The notes: a model not told the origin generated them from the sequence alone. A stretch of DNA of 64,000 nucleotides from Diphasiastrum complanatum (GCA_029204225.1 CM055106.1:33700361-33764360); one strand, 5' to 3'. Shown: positions 11,101 through 20,760, numbered from the stretch's first letter. Made by a program: numbers and translations.

Positions 11101-11782
11101 TAGTGTCTGGCACTCTTTATTTGCTTGCTTGCATCTTAAGTCCTGAATCTCATGCAGCCATGTTACAATTTGCCATTGATAAATGGGACTATAGGCTCTT
11201 CGACGCATGCATAATACAGTAGCGAGAACATTAGTTATCTCCTTGTTTTTGGCCAAATCCTCATCATGGCATGATGATGACTTATTTCTAAGTGAATTGG
11301 AAATCTTCATTTTATTTTTGGCTGCAACTGGGGATACATCCACTGTTTCCGGAATGGCTTCTGTCAATTTCCGCCCCGAGAGACGATGATCGAGTTGTTG
11401 ATATTTTTAAGGTAGCCGCCGATGGAGGTGTTCTTATAAGCATCTTTTACAGGACCTTGTTGAAGATGCAGCAGAGTCAGCCTTCGCCATTGCCGAAAAA
11501 AAGCTCGGGGGAAAGCACATAAATCAAGCGCTCGAAACTCTGACAGCACGCGAGAAAGAAGTCATCTGGCAGCGCTTCGGGATGGACACTGCAGGGAACT
11601 GCAAGACTCTGGAAGAAATAGGCCAAAGTTACAATATAACAAGGGAGAGGGTGCGGCAGATTCAGCAAAAAGCCATGAGAAAGCTCCAAGATCCAGAGAC
11701 TAGCGATACTTTAAGACCATTTCTAGAAAGAAAAGCATCGATCCAGAAACAAAACCCAAAAAAGGCAACAAGAAAGAAGTAA
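8011..11782 (+). CDS. SIG: Plastid-type RNA polymerase sigma-70 factor, split gene
   Basis: Sigma factors of this family are nuclear-encoded, enter plastids and direct the plastid-encoded RNA polymerase to promoters. Exons I can join with matching phases are 8011-8176, 8358-8627, 8765-9044, 9177-9407 and 9611-9751; the last part is 11291-11411 (tentative) and 11453-11782. Each joined junction has GT..AG limits. Region 1.2 (RLLTAAEENKLA), 2.1-2.2 (LFASNNGLVKKI, NLDDLIQ), 2.3-2.4 (KGFRFSTYATVWIK), 3.2 (SISAPRDDDRVVDIFK) and 4 (LTAREKEVIWQRFGMD, then the helix-turn-helix ITRERVRQI) are in family order. Exons are free of stops. The first exon with a start codon and the exon for regions 3.0-3.1 were not found, so it may be a damaged gene. 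Retroelements flank both sides. Confidence 0.8.
8358..8627 (+). CDS. Sigma gene exon: variable N-terminal region
   Basis: Begins after TTTCTAATTTGCAG and reads LSVPSRLQSRFKFSNLSQKK, then HTSLLVVKALPAHVLLEKLE, the poorly conserved region before region 1.2 of plant sigmas. The donor GTTAGT at 8628 leaves a two-base phase that fits the next exon at 8765; an alternative donor GTATCC at 8581 does not fit in phase. Confidence 0.55.
8765..9044 (+). CDS. Sigma gene exon: basic linker and region 1.2
   Basis: Acceptor TTTGGCAG at 8757-8764. The exon carries a strongly basic stretch (RSKRRLERILRRERVQRKIK), typical of plastid sigma factors upstream of the conserved core, and ends with RTRLLTAAEENKLAMATK, which is region 1.2. 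Donor GTAGAA follows in phase 0. Confidence 0.7.
9177..9407 (+). CDS. Sigma gene exon: regions 1.2-2.2
   Basis: Acceptor GGCGGCTTAG, donor GTTTGT, 77 codons in phase 0. Reads REPTSSEWSKAL (the usual PT..EWA segment), then CRHKLFASNNGLVKKIVKN and GVNLDDLIQ. Region 2.1-2.2 is the core-polymerase-binding surface. The usual N-L-GLV is N-N-GLV here. Confidence 0.8.
9611..9751 (+). CDS. Sigma gene exon: regions 2.3-2.4
   Basis: Acceptor CATCTGTGCAG, donor GTAAGT, 47 codons in phase 0, joining DDLIQ to DGRSGLLRSIEKFD. The melting and -10-reading helix reads RFSTYATVWIKAAVFRFISK. Against the bacterial consensus FSTYATWWIRQAITR, positions equivalent to E. coli W433, R436, Q437 and T440 are V, K, A and F. 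Confidence 0.85.
10663..10806 (+). repeat. 72-bp tandem duplication in the sigma-gene intron
   Basis: Two practically identical units, 10663-10734 and 10735-10806, each starting AAGGTAAGGAAATGAAAGC, with the first bases of a third. The inverted copy of this region near 33000 contains only the start of one unit. Confidence 0.9.
10988..11071 (+). repeat. 28-bp tandem repeat x3 in the sigma-gene intron
   Basis: TATAACACTCATAACAATTG followed by ACCATCTG occurs three times head to tail (10988, 11016, 11044). The inverted copy around 32680-32715 keeps only part of one unit, so the expansion is local or the other copy contracted. Confidence 0.9.
11291..11411 (+). CDS. Tentative sigma gene exon: region 3.2
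   Basis: The end of this stretch reads LLSISAPRDDDRVVDIFK and is followed by GTAGCC; sigma region 3.2 normally reads P-L-S-L-D-x-P-(I/V)-G-D..L-x-D-F-I-x-D before region 4. The 5' limit is uncertain: the acceptor at 11290 would need a one-base phase that the exon ending at 9751 does not provide, which suggests that a further exon (regions 3.0-3.1) is missing or was not recognised. Confidence 0.45.
11453..11782 (+). CDS. Sigma gene last exon: region 4 and C-terminus
   Basis: Starts DLVEDAAESAFAIAEKK after an AG that ends a 41-base putative intron. Region 4.1 is LETLTAREKEVIWQRFGMD; region 4.2, the -35-binding helix-turn-helix, is TLEEIGQSYNITRERVRQIQ, with the RERxRQI core kept and Gln where Glu usually follows. 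It closes with DTLRPFLERK and a Lys-rich tail, stop TAA at 11780-11782. The C-terminal end resembles bacterial primary sigmas closely. Confidence 0.85.
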   Translation, partial: DLVEDAAESAFAIAEKKLGGKHINQALETLTAREKEVIWQRFGMDTAGNCKTLEEIGQSYNITRERVRQIQQKAMRKLQDPETSDTLRPFLERKASIQKQNPKKATRKK

Positions 11783-12457
11783 AGATATCTCGCAAACAAG
11801 AGATGACAGAAGAAGAAGAAGAAGAAGAAGAAGAATTAGCACCACCTCCATAGCCAGATTTGCAGCAACAGACAAAGCACCATGAGAAGGAAAAGAAAGA
11901 AAAGGGCAAAACGAGAAGCATATAATGGTTGCCAAGAGATGAAAGCCAATGGAGCTTAAAAAAACCAAAAAAAGAAGCAGCACAAAAAGAAGTAAATAAT
12001 GGTGTTGGCATTTTAGTTTATGTTTATATGGTATTGGCATGTTTGAATCCTAATAGGATATGATCATGCAAATAACTTCATTCCTCTTGAAATTATGGTT
12101 TCACCTTTGTGGGTGAGTTGTTTAGGAAAAGAATCTTAAAATAAAACCTAAAGTAGATTATCATTTGTGAAAGCATCATGCTAGACATCATGGGGGGAGG
12201 AAGTTCCCCTGCTACCACATTGGGTGGGCCCTTGCCTCGCTGGCAGGGCACGGGTAACATGGAAGGCCTGATGCCACCAGGCCTTCCCTCACGTAATTCC
12301 TACCTCTGAATTTGTTCTTCGTTTAGTCGAATTCTATGGGTCATGAATTTCTTTTTGTTGTTTCATGAAGGAAAAGGAGGTGCCTCATAGAACTTAATTT
12401 TTGCGCCTCCTCTTTTTTTCCAAATTTTTATGCATGCACCTTTGGAGATGCGTAATA
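11783..12457. other. 3' flank of the sigma gene
   Basis: No coding region seen. It begins with the presumed 3' UTR, includes a GAA microsatellite at 11809-11835, a T- and A-rich stretch, and a GC-rich patch at 12190-12300 with a 10-bp perfect stem: GGAAGGCCTG at 12261-12270 pairing with CAGGCCTTCC at 12278-12287 across a 7-nt loop. Confidence 0.5.
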
Positions 12458-15195
12458 ATTCACTTGACCTTCTGTGCCGTTCACATGACCTTCCATGTGG
12501 AAGGTGCATGTAAAAAAGTTATGGCAAAACAAAAAAGTAATTTTTTTTTCCTGTCGCGAAAGGTCACCTCCTTGGCCATTCCGCCGTGAGAAGGGCCTTC
12601 TGCCTCAGGCTATCGCCCTCGGCCGAAGGCCCTTCGTGGCGGAATGGCCACGAAGAGTGACTTTCCCCCGCTTGATAAAAATAGTTCAGCTGTAATGTAA
12701 AATGCCAAGACAATTCTTTACATTTGGGAAAAGTCTTTCTAGTGACCTTTACAACAAGTTTAATGGCAACTCAATTATGATTTGGCCTAACGACCTCACC
12801 ATAATTTATTGCAACTGTAGGAGGGGAGGTGCAAATGTCAATAGAATAATAATTTTCAAATACAAAAGAACACAGATTAGCTAACCATCAAATATTATGC
12901 GGGCTAAGAAATTATTTCATTTTTGTATTTTACATTGCCAAAATGTTGTCATCCTACATGGCAATTCTTATAAGGCCATTTTCAAGGCCAAATTGTTTTT
13001 CAAAATGTTAATGTATCATATAATTTTGATGAAAAACAACAAACATCTATAGCAGAAAATTTTACGTGGAGCCTCTCTACCTTCAAAAGTGAAGCTTGCC
13101 TCAATTTTTGACATTTCTAATGCATTCATGAAAACAAGAAGGGACATTCAAGGAAAAAACATATTTTGTAATTTGTTAGTTCAGTTTTCACATAAGTGGA
13201 CTCAAATTGAGTTTGGGAATACCATCACTTAACACCAATAATGAGACCTCATTCTTTTCTCTATAATTGATTGGACAGCCCTTGTGGACGGAATCTTGAA
13301 ATTAATAAGCTCTCATTTTATTAGAACATTGTAGGGAGTAATGGCTCATCATTCTCTTGTGTTGTTGCTTATGTGGCTTGACAAGAGTACTTGTCATTAT
13401 ATCCTTGTAGTGTACCTATAACACCCATTGTCTATTCATTAATGTTGATGCTTATTAAAAACTATACTTTCTACTATAAGATTGTGATGCTTTAGTTTAT
13501 CATTAGGTTGTAATACATTAGATTATGCCACAACAATTGGAGTATGCACACACTTTAAGTATGGATTTGGAGAACTCATACATCATGAAGTATACTAGTT
13601 GTACTTGAGCTTAGAAATGGGACCTCAAAAATCATGACATACAAGAGTGAAGAAAACCATAATAAATAAACTCAAGAATAGAGATTCACATGTCTTTGAT
13701 ATTGATACTAATTAACTAATGGGTGATCTTAAATGGGGGATGTGTTTATGGTATAGTCATGAAGGTGAGAACTATGGCATGCCAACATATGTATATGGAG
13801 CCTCATGTGGTGACACATACAGTTTCATGCATAATATTTCTCATTCTTGTGACAGCTTCCAAACGTAGCTTGTAAAGGTGGAGCCATTTTTTGGCCTTTT
13901 TTAAAGGGAGAGTCTTAAATTGAATCCTCAAAGCTTTTCAACAAGGGAAAAAACACCAACTAAATCATAGTACCTAAAAGTACCTTATGAAGGCCTCCTT
14001 TCCTCTACTCATGGTGTGGAGATGATTCTACTGGACTACACAAAAAGGACATGCTAAATTTCACACTACATTGTCCGGCAAGTCTGAAATTTAAAATAGA
14101 GCTCTCCCATTGGTCCATGGAAAAAAATGGGCCTTCCACCCTTTCCCGCTAACACTTGTATCACTTCATTTAACACTTACCAACCAAATGCAAAATAGGG
14201 GTGGTCCATTGTCCCCGTCAACTCACTTGCCAAGATTCAAAAAATGGGTGGCAAGTAAAAGGGCCAACCAAATGGACTTGCTTTTCACACCCTAAGAGAG
14301 CTAGAACTCCATGGACAAATATGGACTTGCTTGGCTGTCTTTTCTTCATTTTTCTTCTTGTTCTTTGTGTAATTCATGTGCTTTTTTCTTTTGGGCTATT
14401 TGCATTAGCCAATTCATTAAGCCAGAATCCACTCATGACTTGTACAAATCAAAATGCATGTTTAGGATAGGCAAAGACATCCATATTGAGTCCTATGAGG
14501 TGTGGACACATGTCCTAGATTGTAGGGATGCAAATTGGCAAGTAGTGCACCATAAGTCAAAATCTGCACTACACTGGCTTTTGAGGTCCAATCAAATTAT
14601 GAGGTGCAAATCATGGATCCAATCACTTTTAGAGGTTACTACATGCCTAACTGAGTAGGAGCTCAAGCTACCACTATATGGATATGGAGTTTCATTGTAT
14701 TTTTTGGATTTTGAGAGTTAATCAAGTTTTTTGAATTGCATACTTTTGGTCTATTCTCTCTCTACTCGAGAGTTTGGTTGGTTCCTCTCTCTATCCCAGA
14801 GCAAGATGCTTGTTTGGCTCTTCCATAATGGGATCTACTTAGTTTTTTGAATGATATGCATGAAACTTGCTTGACTTTGGATGATGATTGCCTTTTGTGT
14901 GTACGAGCTCTTGCCTAGATTCAAATTGCGTTTGATAGCTCATCAAGATCCAAGTTTAGTGTGCAACCTCTCATACATGTAGGTCATGGTAGATCTATTC
15001 AAGGTCCTCAATACCCACTTTTTTGACAGTCAATAGGCTTCCATATCGAGTTCTAATGAGATGATGACACTTTTCACAAAATGTAATGATTGAAAATTTG
15101 CAAGTTATGCATCCAAATCCACCTCTCATCGGCTCATGAGATCCAATCATGCTAAGAGGCATAGATCATGGGGCCAATCATATTAAGAGGTGTAA
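12458..15195 (-). repeat. Unidentified block U, first copy
   Basis: About 2.7 kb of AT-rich sequence fused at 15195 to a truncated copia C gag. The whole unit recurs in reverse complement at 34076-36905, with the same fusion point. Short open frames exist in both copies (for example from 14110 plus and from 35255 minus) but show no known motif and no gag-pol similarity. It contains a long imperfect palindrome near one end. It could be the internal part of a non-autonomous element or a piece of genomic DNA carried with C. Confidence 0.6.
12557..12666. repeat. Long imperfect palindrome in block U
   Basis: GGCCATTCCGCC at 12574-12585 and GAAGGGCCTTC just after it pair with GAAGGCCCTTC and GGCGGAATGGCC ending at 12649; outer GAAAGGTCAC and GTGACTTTC extend the symmetry. 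The equivalent structure in the second copy lies at about 36703-36812. It is GC-rich in an AT-rich setting. Confidence 0.75.
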
Positions 15196-15761
15196 ATTAA
15201 TTCTTCATTGATCAAGATCTCTTAAAGATCTATCATACTTGGCAAAGTCTTTCAAAAAGCAATACTTTGAACAATGTTAGCATGAGCATCCAACAAGCCA
15301 TTAAGAATCACTTAAATAAGCTCCCCTTCCTTAATACTTTCATCAATGCAAGCCCACTCATCATTCAATGCTTTCATCCTCAAAACAAAAGTACTTGGAC
15401 TTTTTTCATTCTTTTGCAAACAAGAAAAAATTTGCCTTCTTAGAGTCAACACTCTAGAAGTAGACTTGGATTCATAAAGCTTCTTCAATGAATCCCAAGC
15501 TTCCAAAGATGATGTGCACTTACCAACTTCCTTGAGAAGCTCATTGCTAACATTCATCTTTATCATGTGTAGAGCCTTCTTGGCCCTCTTGTCATACCTC
15601 ACTTGATCTTGTTGTGTTGCTGGTCTCTCCTCCAAACCTACAACAATATCCAAAACATCATTCATTTCAAGAAGTGACTCCATCCTCACTTTCCACAATG
15701 AATAGTTACTTGAGATAAGCCTATCATTGGCTTCCAACATGACTTCAATTGAGGTTGCCAT
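15196..15761 (-). pseudogene. Copia C2 gag (truncated)
   Basis: From the ATG at 15761 the minus strand reads MATSIEVMLEANDRLISSN and continues through SLWKVRMESLLEMNDVL and KKALHMIKMNVSNELLKEV, the UBN2-type copia gag also seen in C1 and C3. It is open to 15312 (stop TAA) and similarity continues with further stops to 15196, where block U begins. Confidence 0.85.
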
Positions 15762-16351
15762 GTAGCAATGACCTGATCTTCTTTTTCAACCTGTTTCAAT
15801 GCACAAAGCACTCCTTTGAACAACAACAAATGCTTTCAAAGGAAATCACCAAGATTTGAAACTATCTAAAAAATTCTCTTCTAGCACATATACCAAGCAA
15901 ATCAACACATAGAATCTTGGAATCTTGATCAACCTATGATCTATCCTCAACCTAATGACTTTTGCCACTTCATAAGATTAAAACACACTCAAATGAAGTC
16001 CAAAAACCTCACTATCTAGAGATCCAATCAAAATTAGGGTTTTGTCAAAATCATAAAAGATTGACTATTCCAAATCTACATGCAAATGCTGAAATTTTGA
16101 TTATGCAATCTATTAGCCACCACTAAGGCTGATCCAATGATCTAAAAATCGGCCAAATCCAATATGTGAAATCAAAAACTGGAATTGATCAAGTTTATAA
16201 ATATATATAGGATTTTGATCTACAAAAGATCCAATCTACAAAAGCAAAAAATTCAATTTTGGTGTAGAATCCTCTCTAGCATGCTCTAGCCTTGATATCT
16301 TTACCAAATCATTGATAGATCTGATTTTCTCCTTCATAACCTAAAACACAA
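15762..16351 (-). other. Leader of copia C2
   Basis: Untranslated region between PBS and gag, closely matched in reverse by 33041-33520 (C3) and by the leader of C1 (25720-26306). No coding content. Confidence 0.7.
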
Positions 16352-16428
16352 GCTCTGATACCATGTGAAAGTTTTCAGATCATTAATATCCAATCACTTG
16401 AAAGATCAGTCTTTGGTTAGAAAGAGAA
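16352..16428 (-). repeat. PBS and 3' tip of the 5' LTR of copia C2
   Basis: On the minus strand the LTR tip ending CTTTCACA (plus 16364-16428 complement) is followed by TGGTATCAGAGC (16352-16363), the initiator-Met tRNA primer site. Only about 65 bp of the 651-bp C LTR remain; the rest is cut at 16428. Confidence 0.8.
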
Positions 16429-16492
16429 ATAGACTTGGGATGATGACGAGTCACATTGTCATAGTCTGTAAAGAGCATATGTATAGATTTTT

Positions 16493-16606
16493 TGTTTGTG
16501 TGCAAGGAAAAGCGTAGATTTGAATTCGCTTACGTAAAACCCGAATTTTTATTCGATGACTATCAGCAAAAATATGGACTTGTCAGATTTTCAATAATAA
16601 CCATAT
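16493..16606 (+). other. Recurrent leader peptide motif, copy 3
   Basis: A plus-strand frame reads CKEKRRFEFAYVKPEFLFDD. Two other places in the window (20329-20410 plus and 18810-18900 minus) encode related peptides with EK-R/Y-..F-A-Y/F-I/V-KP. The rest of 16429-16664 has no feature I recognise. Confidence 0.3.
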
Positions 16607-16664
16607 GAGTCAGTGGCCATTCTTGGTAACCTTCTTCATCTACAAATGGATATTTTGCACCATC

Positions 16665-18330
16665 CAATCCCATGATCATGATAGATAGGCGCTACTTCTC
16701 CCAATGGTATTGTCATGGTCTCTCTCAATTTGTAATGTAAATAGGACATGCTCGCTTGACTGCTTAGTCTATCTAGGTATTCATGGTATTCTTTAACCTA
16801 AAGACTTTCCTCGGCAGTCAATATTACCAATTGAGAACAATGCGTAGACATTGTAGGTGCTGGTTCTTGTTGTGCAGTTGGTCTTTTTGGGCTTGAACCC
16901 CTAGATTTGGCCTTTCAAGCATTGTTATACTCGGATTTGGAATTGTATTGGTGGTTTGTTGCTTTGTGGAATAACTAGATTTGGTTGGACATTGCCCATC
17001 AACAATTTTGGAACTGGTTAGCCTTTTCCTTCCCATTGTCTTAGGTCTTGAAGGTTGTGTGACCATGCTTGCTTGCAAGCCTTGTTCCGATTTTTCGCTA
17101 AGAGTTCTAGTTGCCAAAGGTACTTGTTGTAATGTAGCATCCACGGTTTGTTGTAGAAGGTTGGGTAGAATTATCATAATTTCTATTGTTACAATTTGTT
17201 TGATGGATTCTACCAGCTCTGTCTCTTATGATATTGTGGTCATTTGACTTTGATGTAACTCTATGCACTTTTTAGATTTGGGAGGATTGTCGTAAAATCC
17301 ACTTGTCTCAAAACCAGGTAGCACTAAAATTTCATTTGTGGTGCATCTTGAGTGGATTGCCTAATAACATGGTACCTGATGGTCCTTGTAAGATCATGTC
17401 ATCTTAGCTTTCCGTAATTGTCTTAATGGACAATCTAGACATGGATGGTTGACGCCGCATTGTGAACACCAAGGTAAAAAGACTATTGGATCACCTCGAT
17501 GTGGGCATTCTGATCGACGATGTCTTCCACCACATTCGAGACATCGTACCATGCACAAAATATCATTCCCTTGGAGGTGATAAGCATATACATGTAACAA
17601 ATGTCCCTTCTCACTCTTCACGAAATAGAGTGGTAAGCCATTATGGTCTTCAATTGAACTCGAGAACATGCCTGATGATATTACCAAGACTTCCACTCCA
17701 CCTTTTTTGGTTGAGGACTATCCTAATGTCCTCAGGACAAAACTCACGATATCTGTTGAATGATTCTCTTGTTGGCTCGTCATTAAGTCTGACCTATTTT
17801 TATTCTGACCTCCAACCTTATGGTCTGTATTATGTCCTTTATTTTTCAACTGAGGGTTTCGTACTGGACATTTAGTGCGTGCATGATCTCCAAAACAATA
17901 TACACACTGGTCCGATTAAAGAATTTTCATTCTGCAAGCCTTGGACTCATGTTGGTCAGCTTTTTGTCGATCTCGATCAACTTTGTGACGTGGCACTTTG
18001 GCCTCTTGACTCTACTATGAGGCCATGTGTTCCTCTCTTGCATGATTGACTGACATTGTAAATTTTGGTTCCTCTGATGCCCCATTTGATGATGCAGCAA
18101 TAGAATAGGGATGATCCACCTCCTCCATTGAGTTCTTTGCTTCCATAAGAGTGGAATCTTAACAAATTTGTACAAAGGAAGTATAGGATGCCAAGTCTGC
18201 CATGCCAAATCTGATCTCATTGAGCAGTCTGACATAGTAGTTCATCATTATGATTTCTATAGGTAGAGGTGGAACACAACTCTTCACCATGTTGTAAATT
18301 CTATAAGTGTATTGTTGAATTGTTTCATCA
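16665..18330 (-). pseudogene. Family D gag with three zinc knuckles (decayed)
   Basis: Minus-strand reading, with shifts, starts near 18330 with DETIQQYTYRIYNMVKSC, continues to a first Cys-His box CVYCFGDHARTKC near 17880-17920, then CLECGGRHRRSEC (about 17500-17540) and CSQCGVNHPCLDC (about 17430-17470), and a basic Pro/Ser/Gln-rich tail to 16824. This is a retrotransposon nucleocapsid-like layout; the last two boxes depart from the CX2CX4HX4C spacing. No pol is attached. 42313-43190 is a second, shorter copy. Confidence 0.55.
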
Positions 18331-18337
18331 ACAAACA

Positions 18338-18402
18338 TGTGAAAGATTCAATTAGTTTGATCATATTTGCTATATTTCCATATTTGGCATATTGAGGCCA
18401 AA
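18338..18402 (+). repeat. 65-bp fragment of the C-family LTR start
   Basis: TGTGAAAGATTCAATTAG and the following TTTGGCATATTGAGGCCAAA match the first 65 bp of the C1 LTR at 25057. It breaks the family D gag. Only the start of the LTR is present; after it, to 18640, no feature is recognised. Confidence 0.7.
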
Positions 18403-18639
18403 TTTGAAAGCTTGTCAATGGATGACCTGATGCTGCAGCTATTGGATTTTAGCCACAAGTATAAATTCAACGCTGACTTATGTGTGCGAGAGAGTGCCAA
18501 ATATTGCAAGTCAATGGCCTTTCTCACGAATCAGGAGCGTTTCTAGGATCGAGGCTTAGATCCACCCCAATGTAGCCCTCCAGTTAGAAGACGACTTGTT
18601 ATGTCACAATGGTGGAATACTGGTAGGAAGTTGGGTTTA

Positions 18640-18961
18640 TTGAAAAGGTGCGAGACTAGCTGGGGCTATTACCATTCACAAGCAAATCACGCTTCCAAGT
18701 ATTTGAAGCCCTAGGAAGGAAGATGAGCGCGGAAATCAAACCGCAAGGCGACAAGGCGAGCAGGATTCGCAGGAGGTTTGCAAGTGGGCAGGAATGTAAA
18801 GGCCATTGAGATACCTCAAATTTTGTGAAACAATTTTGCGGCAAATAAGCACTTGGTTTTACGAAAGCGACAAAAGATCCATATTTTTCCAAGCACCAAG
18901 TAGAAAACAACGTCATTCCACATGTGTTGCAATGTTCCTACAACAGATTTGGGGGGAATGA
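18640..18961 (-). other. Family D leader with peptide motif
   Basis: Lies directly downstream (minus strand) of the D LTR. A frame from 18916 reads CLEKYGSFVAFVKPSAYLPQ and further to a stop near 18656. The motif corresponds to the one at 20329-20410 on the plus strand, which is also 65-90 bp beyond an LTR-like end. It may be the start of the D polyprotein or a leader peptide. Confidence 0.35.
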
Positions 18962-19399
18962 TGTTGGTAGATTCTGAGGAATCCCCAAGATGCCGAGCCG
19001 AGATATTCTAAAAGAGCATCTCTTGTTGGAGAAAGAGGGTGTGTGAGTGTGAGAAACAAAAATAGCTCGAAAAGAAAATGAACACAAAGAGAAGCGGACT
19101 CCAACCTCGAACGAGAAATGAACTCGAATAGAAAGTGTTCATGTGCAGTGGAATGAGCTATATTACTCTTTCCCTAAGCATGACTACGCCTATCAGAAAT
19201 GAACAGAACGTTAGTGATAGAAATCACAGTCAATCTGATTACATAGCCAAACATTAACAAAACATCAGAAGAATAATTTTTAATGTACAACTAGACAAAT
19301 TATTAGTCGCGAATGATTCGCGAAGAGCTAGACTGAGCTCGACGGATAATCAGTTGCGAATTAGTCGTGAAAGACAAGACTAAATATTAGTCATCAACA
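18962..19399 (-). repeat. LTR of family D
   Basis: On the minus strand the block starts TGTTGATGACTAATATT and ends CAGAATCTACCAACA, so it has TGTTG/CAACA ends; length 438 bp. The equivalent block at 43234-43671 is also 438 bp. The sequence after it is not a clear PBS, so the assignment rests on the ends and on the leader that follows. Confidence 0.5.
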
Positions 19400-19439
19400 G
19401 CTAGACTAATAATAATTTGCTAAGAACAGATTACCAGAT

Positions 19440-20242
19440 GTTGACTGTTTCTTGTTACAGCTTATGCTACCTCCATTCTGGTTGTTAGCTGGGCATGTTC
19501 TTGATCATGTCTATTTGGTTCAATGCCTAGATCAGGCAGCAGATGCAGATTCTCGGGGTTGTACTATGGTTCAACCTGTCACGGATACTCAGTTTTTGAA
19601 CACTCTTGAACTCTTGAAATTACTTGCAATCATTCTACCATGCAAGCACACCAAGAATGCCCAAAAATAGCTCTTCTTGAAACATGGTTGGGCATTACTA
19701 TGGCACTTAAAAATAGAATGCTAAAATGGATCATTGCAAGATGGACTAAAATCAGATCCTACACTAGCTTACTTGCACAAATTGACAAAACAAGAAACAA
19801 AAACTAATCTACAGCATGGAGTAGATACAATGCAAAAAGCTCCTCTTCACAAAGAGGGAGTCTCTTAAATAAGCAAGAGAGCTCCTTAGGTGGCATCCTA
19901 GTGGCATTTCCACATTTTACAAATTACAAGTGGAATATTGCTCTCTACTAGAGGTCACCATCAAAAGGTGGCTCACTCTACTTTCTTTAAGAGGGGTCTA
20001 CTTGCATTTATTGCATTTTCCTAGACTTACTAGTTCCTACATGGTCATTCCATCTTTCGGGATTCGCCATGAGGCTTACACAGTTCTTACTTGTCATTAC
20101 TAACTAGAATTCCTCGGCTCTCATACTCGGCTCTCAGTCTTCATTAGTCTCGTCTTCTCAGAGACCTCCTCGGTCTAAGGTGAGAGGTGCTCTTGAGTTG
20201 CTCTGTCCAAGTATCTTGGGGATTCGACAGAATCAGCCAACA
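19440..20242 (+). repeat. LTR-like sequence related to family D
   Basis: The plus strand at 20208-20255 (GGGGATTCGACAGAATCAGC then CAACATCATCCC) is closely similar to the end of the minus-strand D LTR plus its first internal bases. The 5' limit is not fixed. A TATA-like CTTAAATAAGC occurs at about 19862. It would be the D-type LTR in the opposite orientation; copy 2 of the duplicated block lacks this segment. Confidence 0.35.
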
Positions 20243-20289
20243 TCATCCCACCCCTAATGTAATGCAAAACCCACTGCAACTCATATTGG

Positions 20290-20760
20290 ATGCTGTCGCT
20301 CCGCTTTCGCATTGGCGTCTTTGATCGTCACTTGGAAAAGCGTAGATCATCGTTTGCTTACATAAAACCAAGTGCTTATTGTTGCCAGTCTTTATCACAA
20401 AAACTATCTTTCACGAATTGTCACAGTTTAACCAAAATGTCTTATTGCTACAATTGGTTGACATTCTCAAAATTGGAGAGCTCTCAGCAGCTTCACAACT
20501 TGCATGCTCGAGTGCTTTCCATGTGTCTCTTTGTTTTGTCACTTGTATCTGCCATTGACGGTTTCATGGTTTCCTGGCAGATGCTATCTTCTGGGAGGTC
20601 TGTATCCTCCATTTGCCTCTGGGTGTTTCCGTGGTTTTTCCCTCAGTTGAAGTTCCAGTCTCAAGGAAAACCTTTGATCTGCAGGTTGCACAAACTTTGG
20701 CTATCAATCTCAAGGGGATGGATTCATCAAAAATTGGTGGTAGGAACAGTTTTGGATTGA
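20290..20760 (+). pseudogene. D-like leader ORF, plus orientation
   Basis: 156-codon open frame just after the LTR-like end at 20242, containing HLEKRRSSFAYIKPSAYCCQ near its start, related to the minus-strand D leader. The remainder is hydrophobic and Ser-rich with no identifiable domain. Probably part of the element rather than a host gene. Confidence 0.3.

Larger units (their letters stand above)
10635..11337 (+). repeat. Sigma-gene intron segment present as an inverted copy
   Basis: This stretch of the long intron between exons 9611-9751 and 11291-11411 is found again in reverse complement at about 32413-33040, apart from deletions at the tandem repeats. The minus strand here contains an open frame (SNSLRNKSSSCHDEDLAKNK and on), also partly open in the other copy, with no recognisable domain. 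Confidence 0.75.

Noticed and set aside
11700-12040. Long Leu/Phe/Ser-rich minus-strand ORFs behind the sigma gene
   Set aside because: They are the antisense of the GAA-repeat and purine-rich 3' region and overlap the real region 4 exon.
19440-19670. Short ORF MLQLMLPPFWLLAGHVLD.. as a gene
   Set aside because: 72 codons, no similarity or context; it lies in LTR-like sequence.
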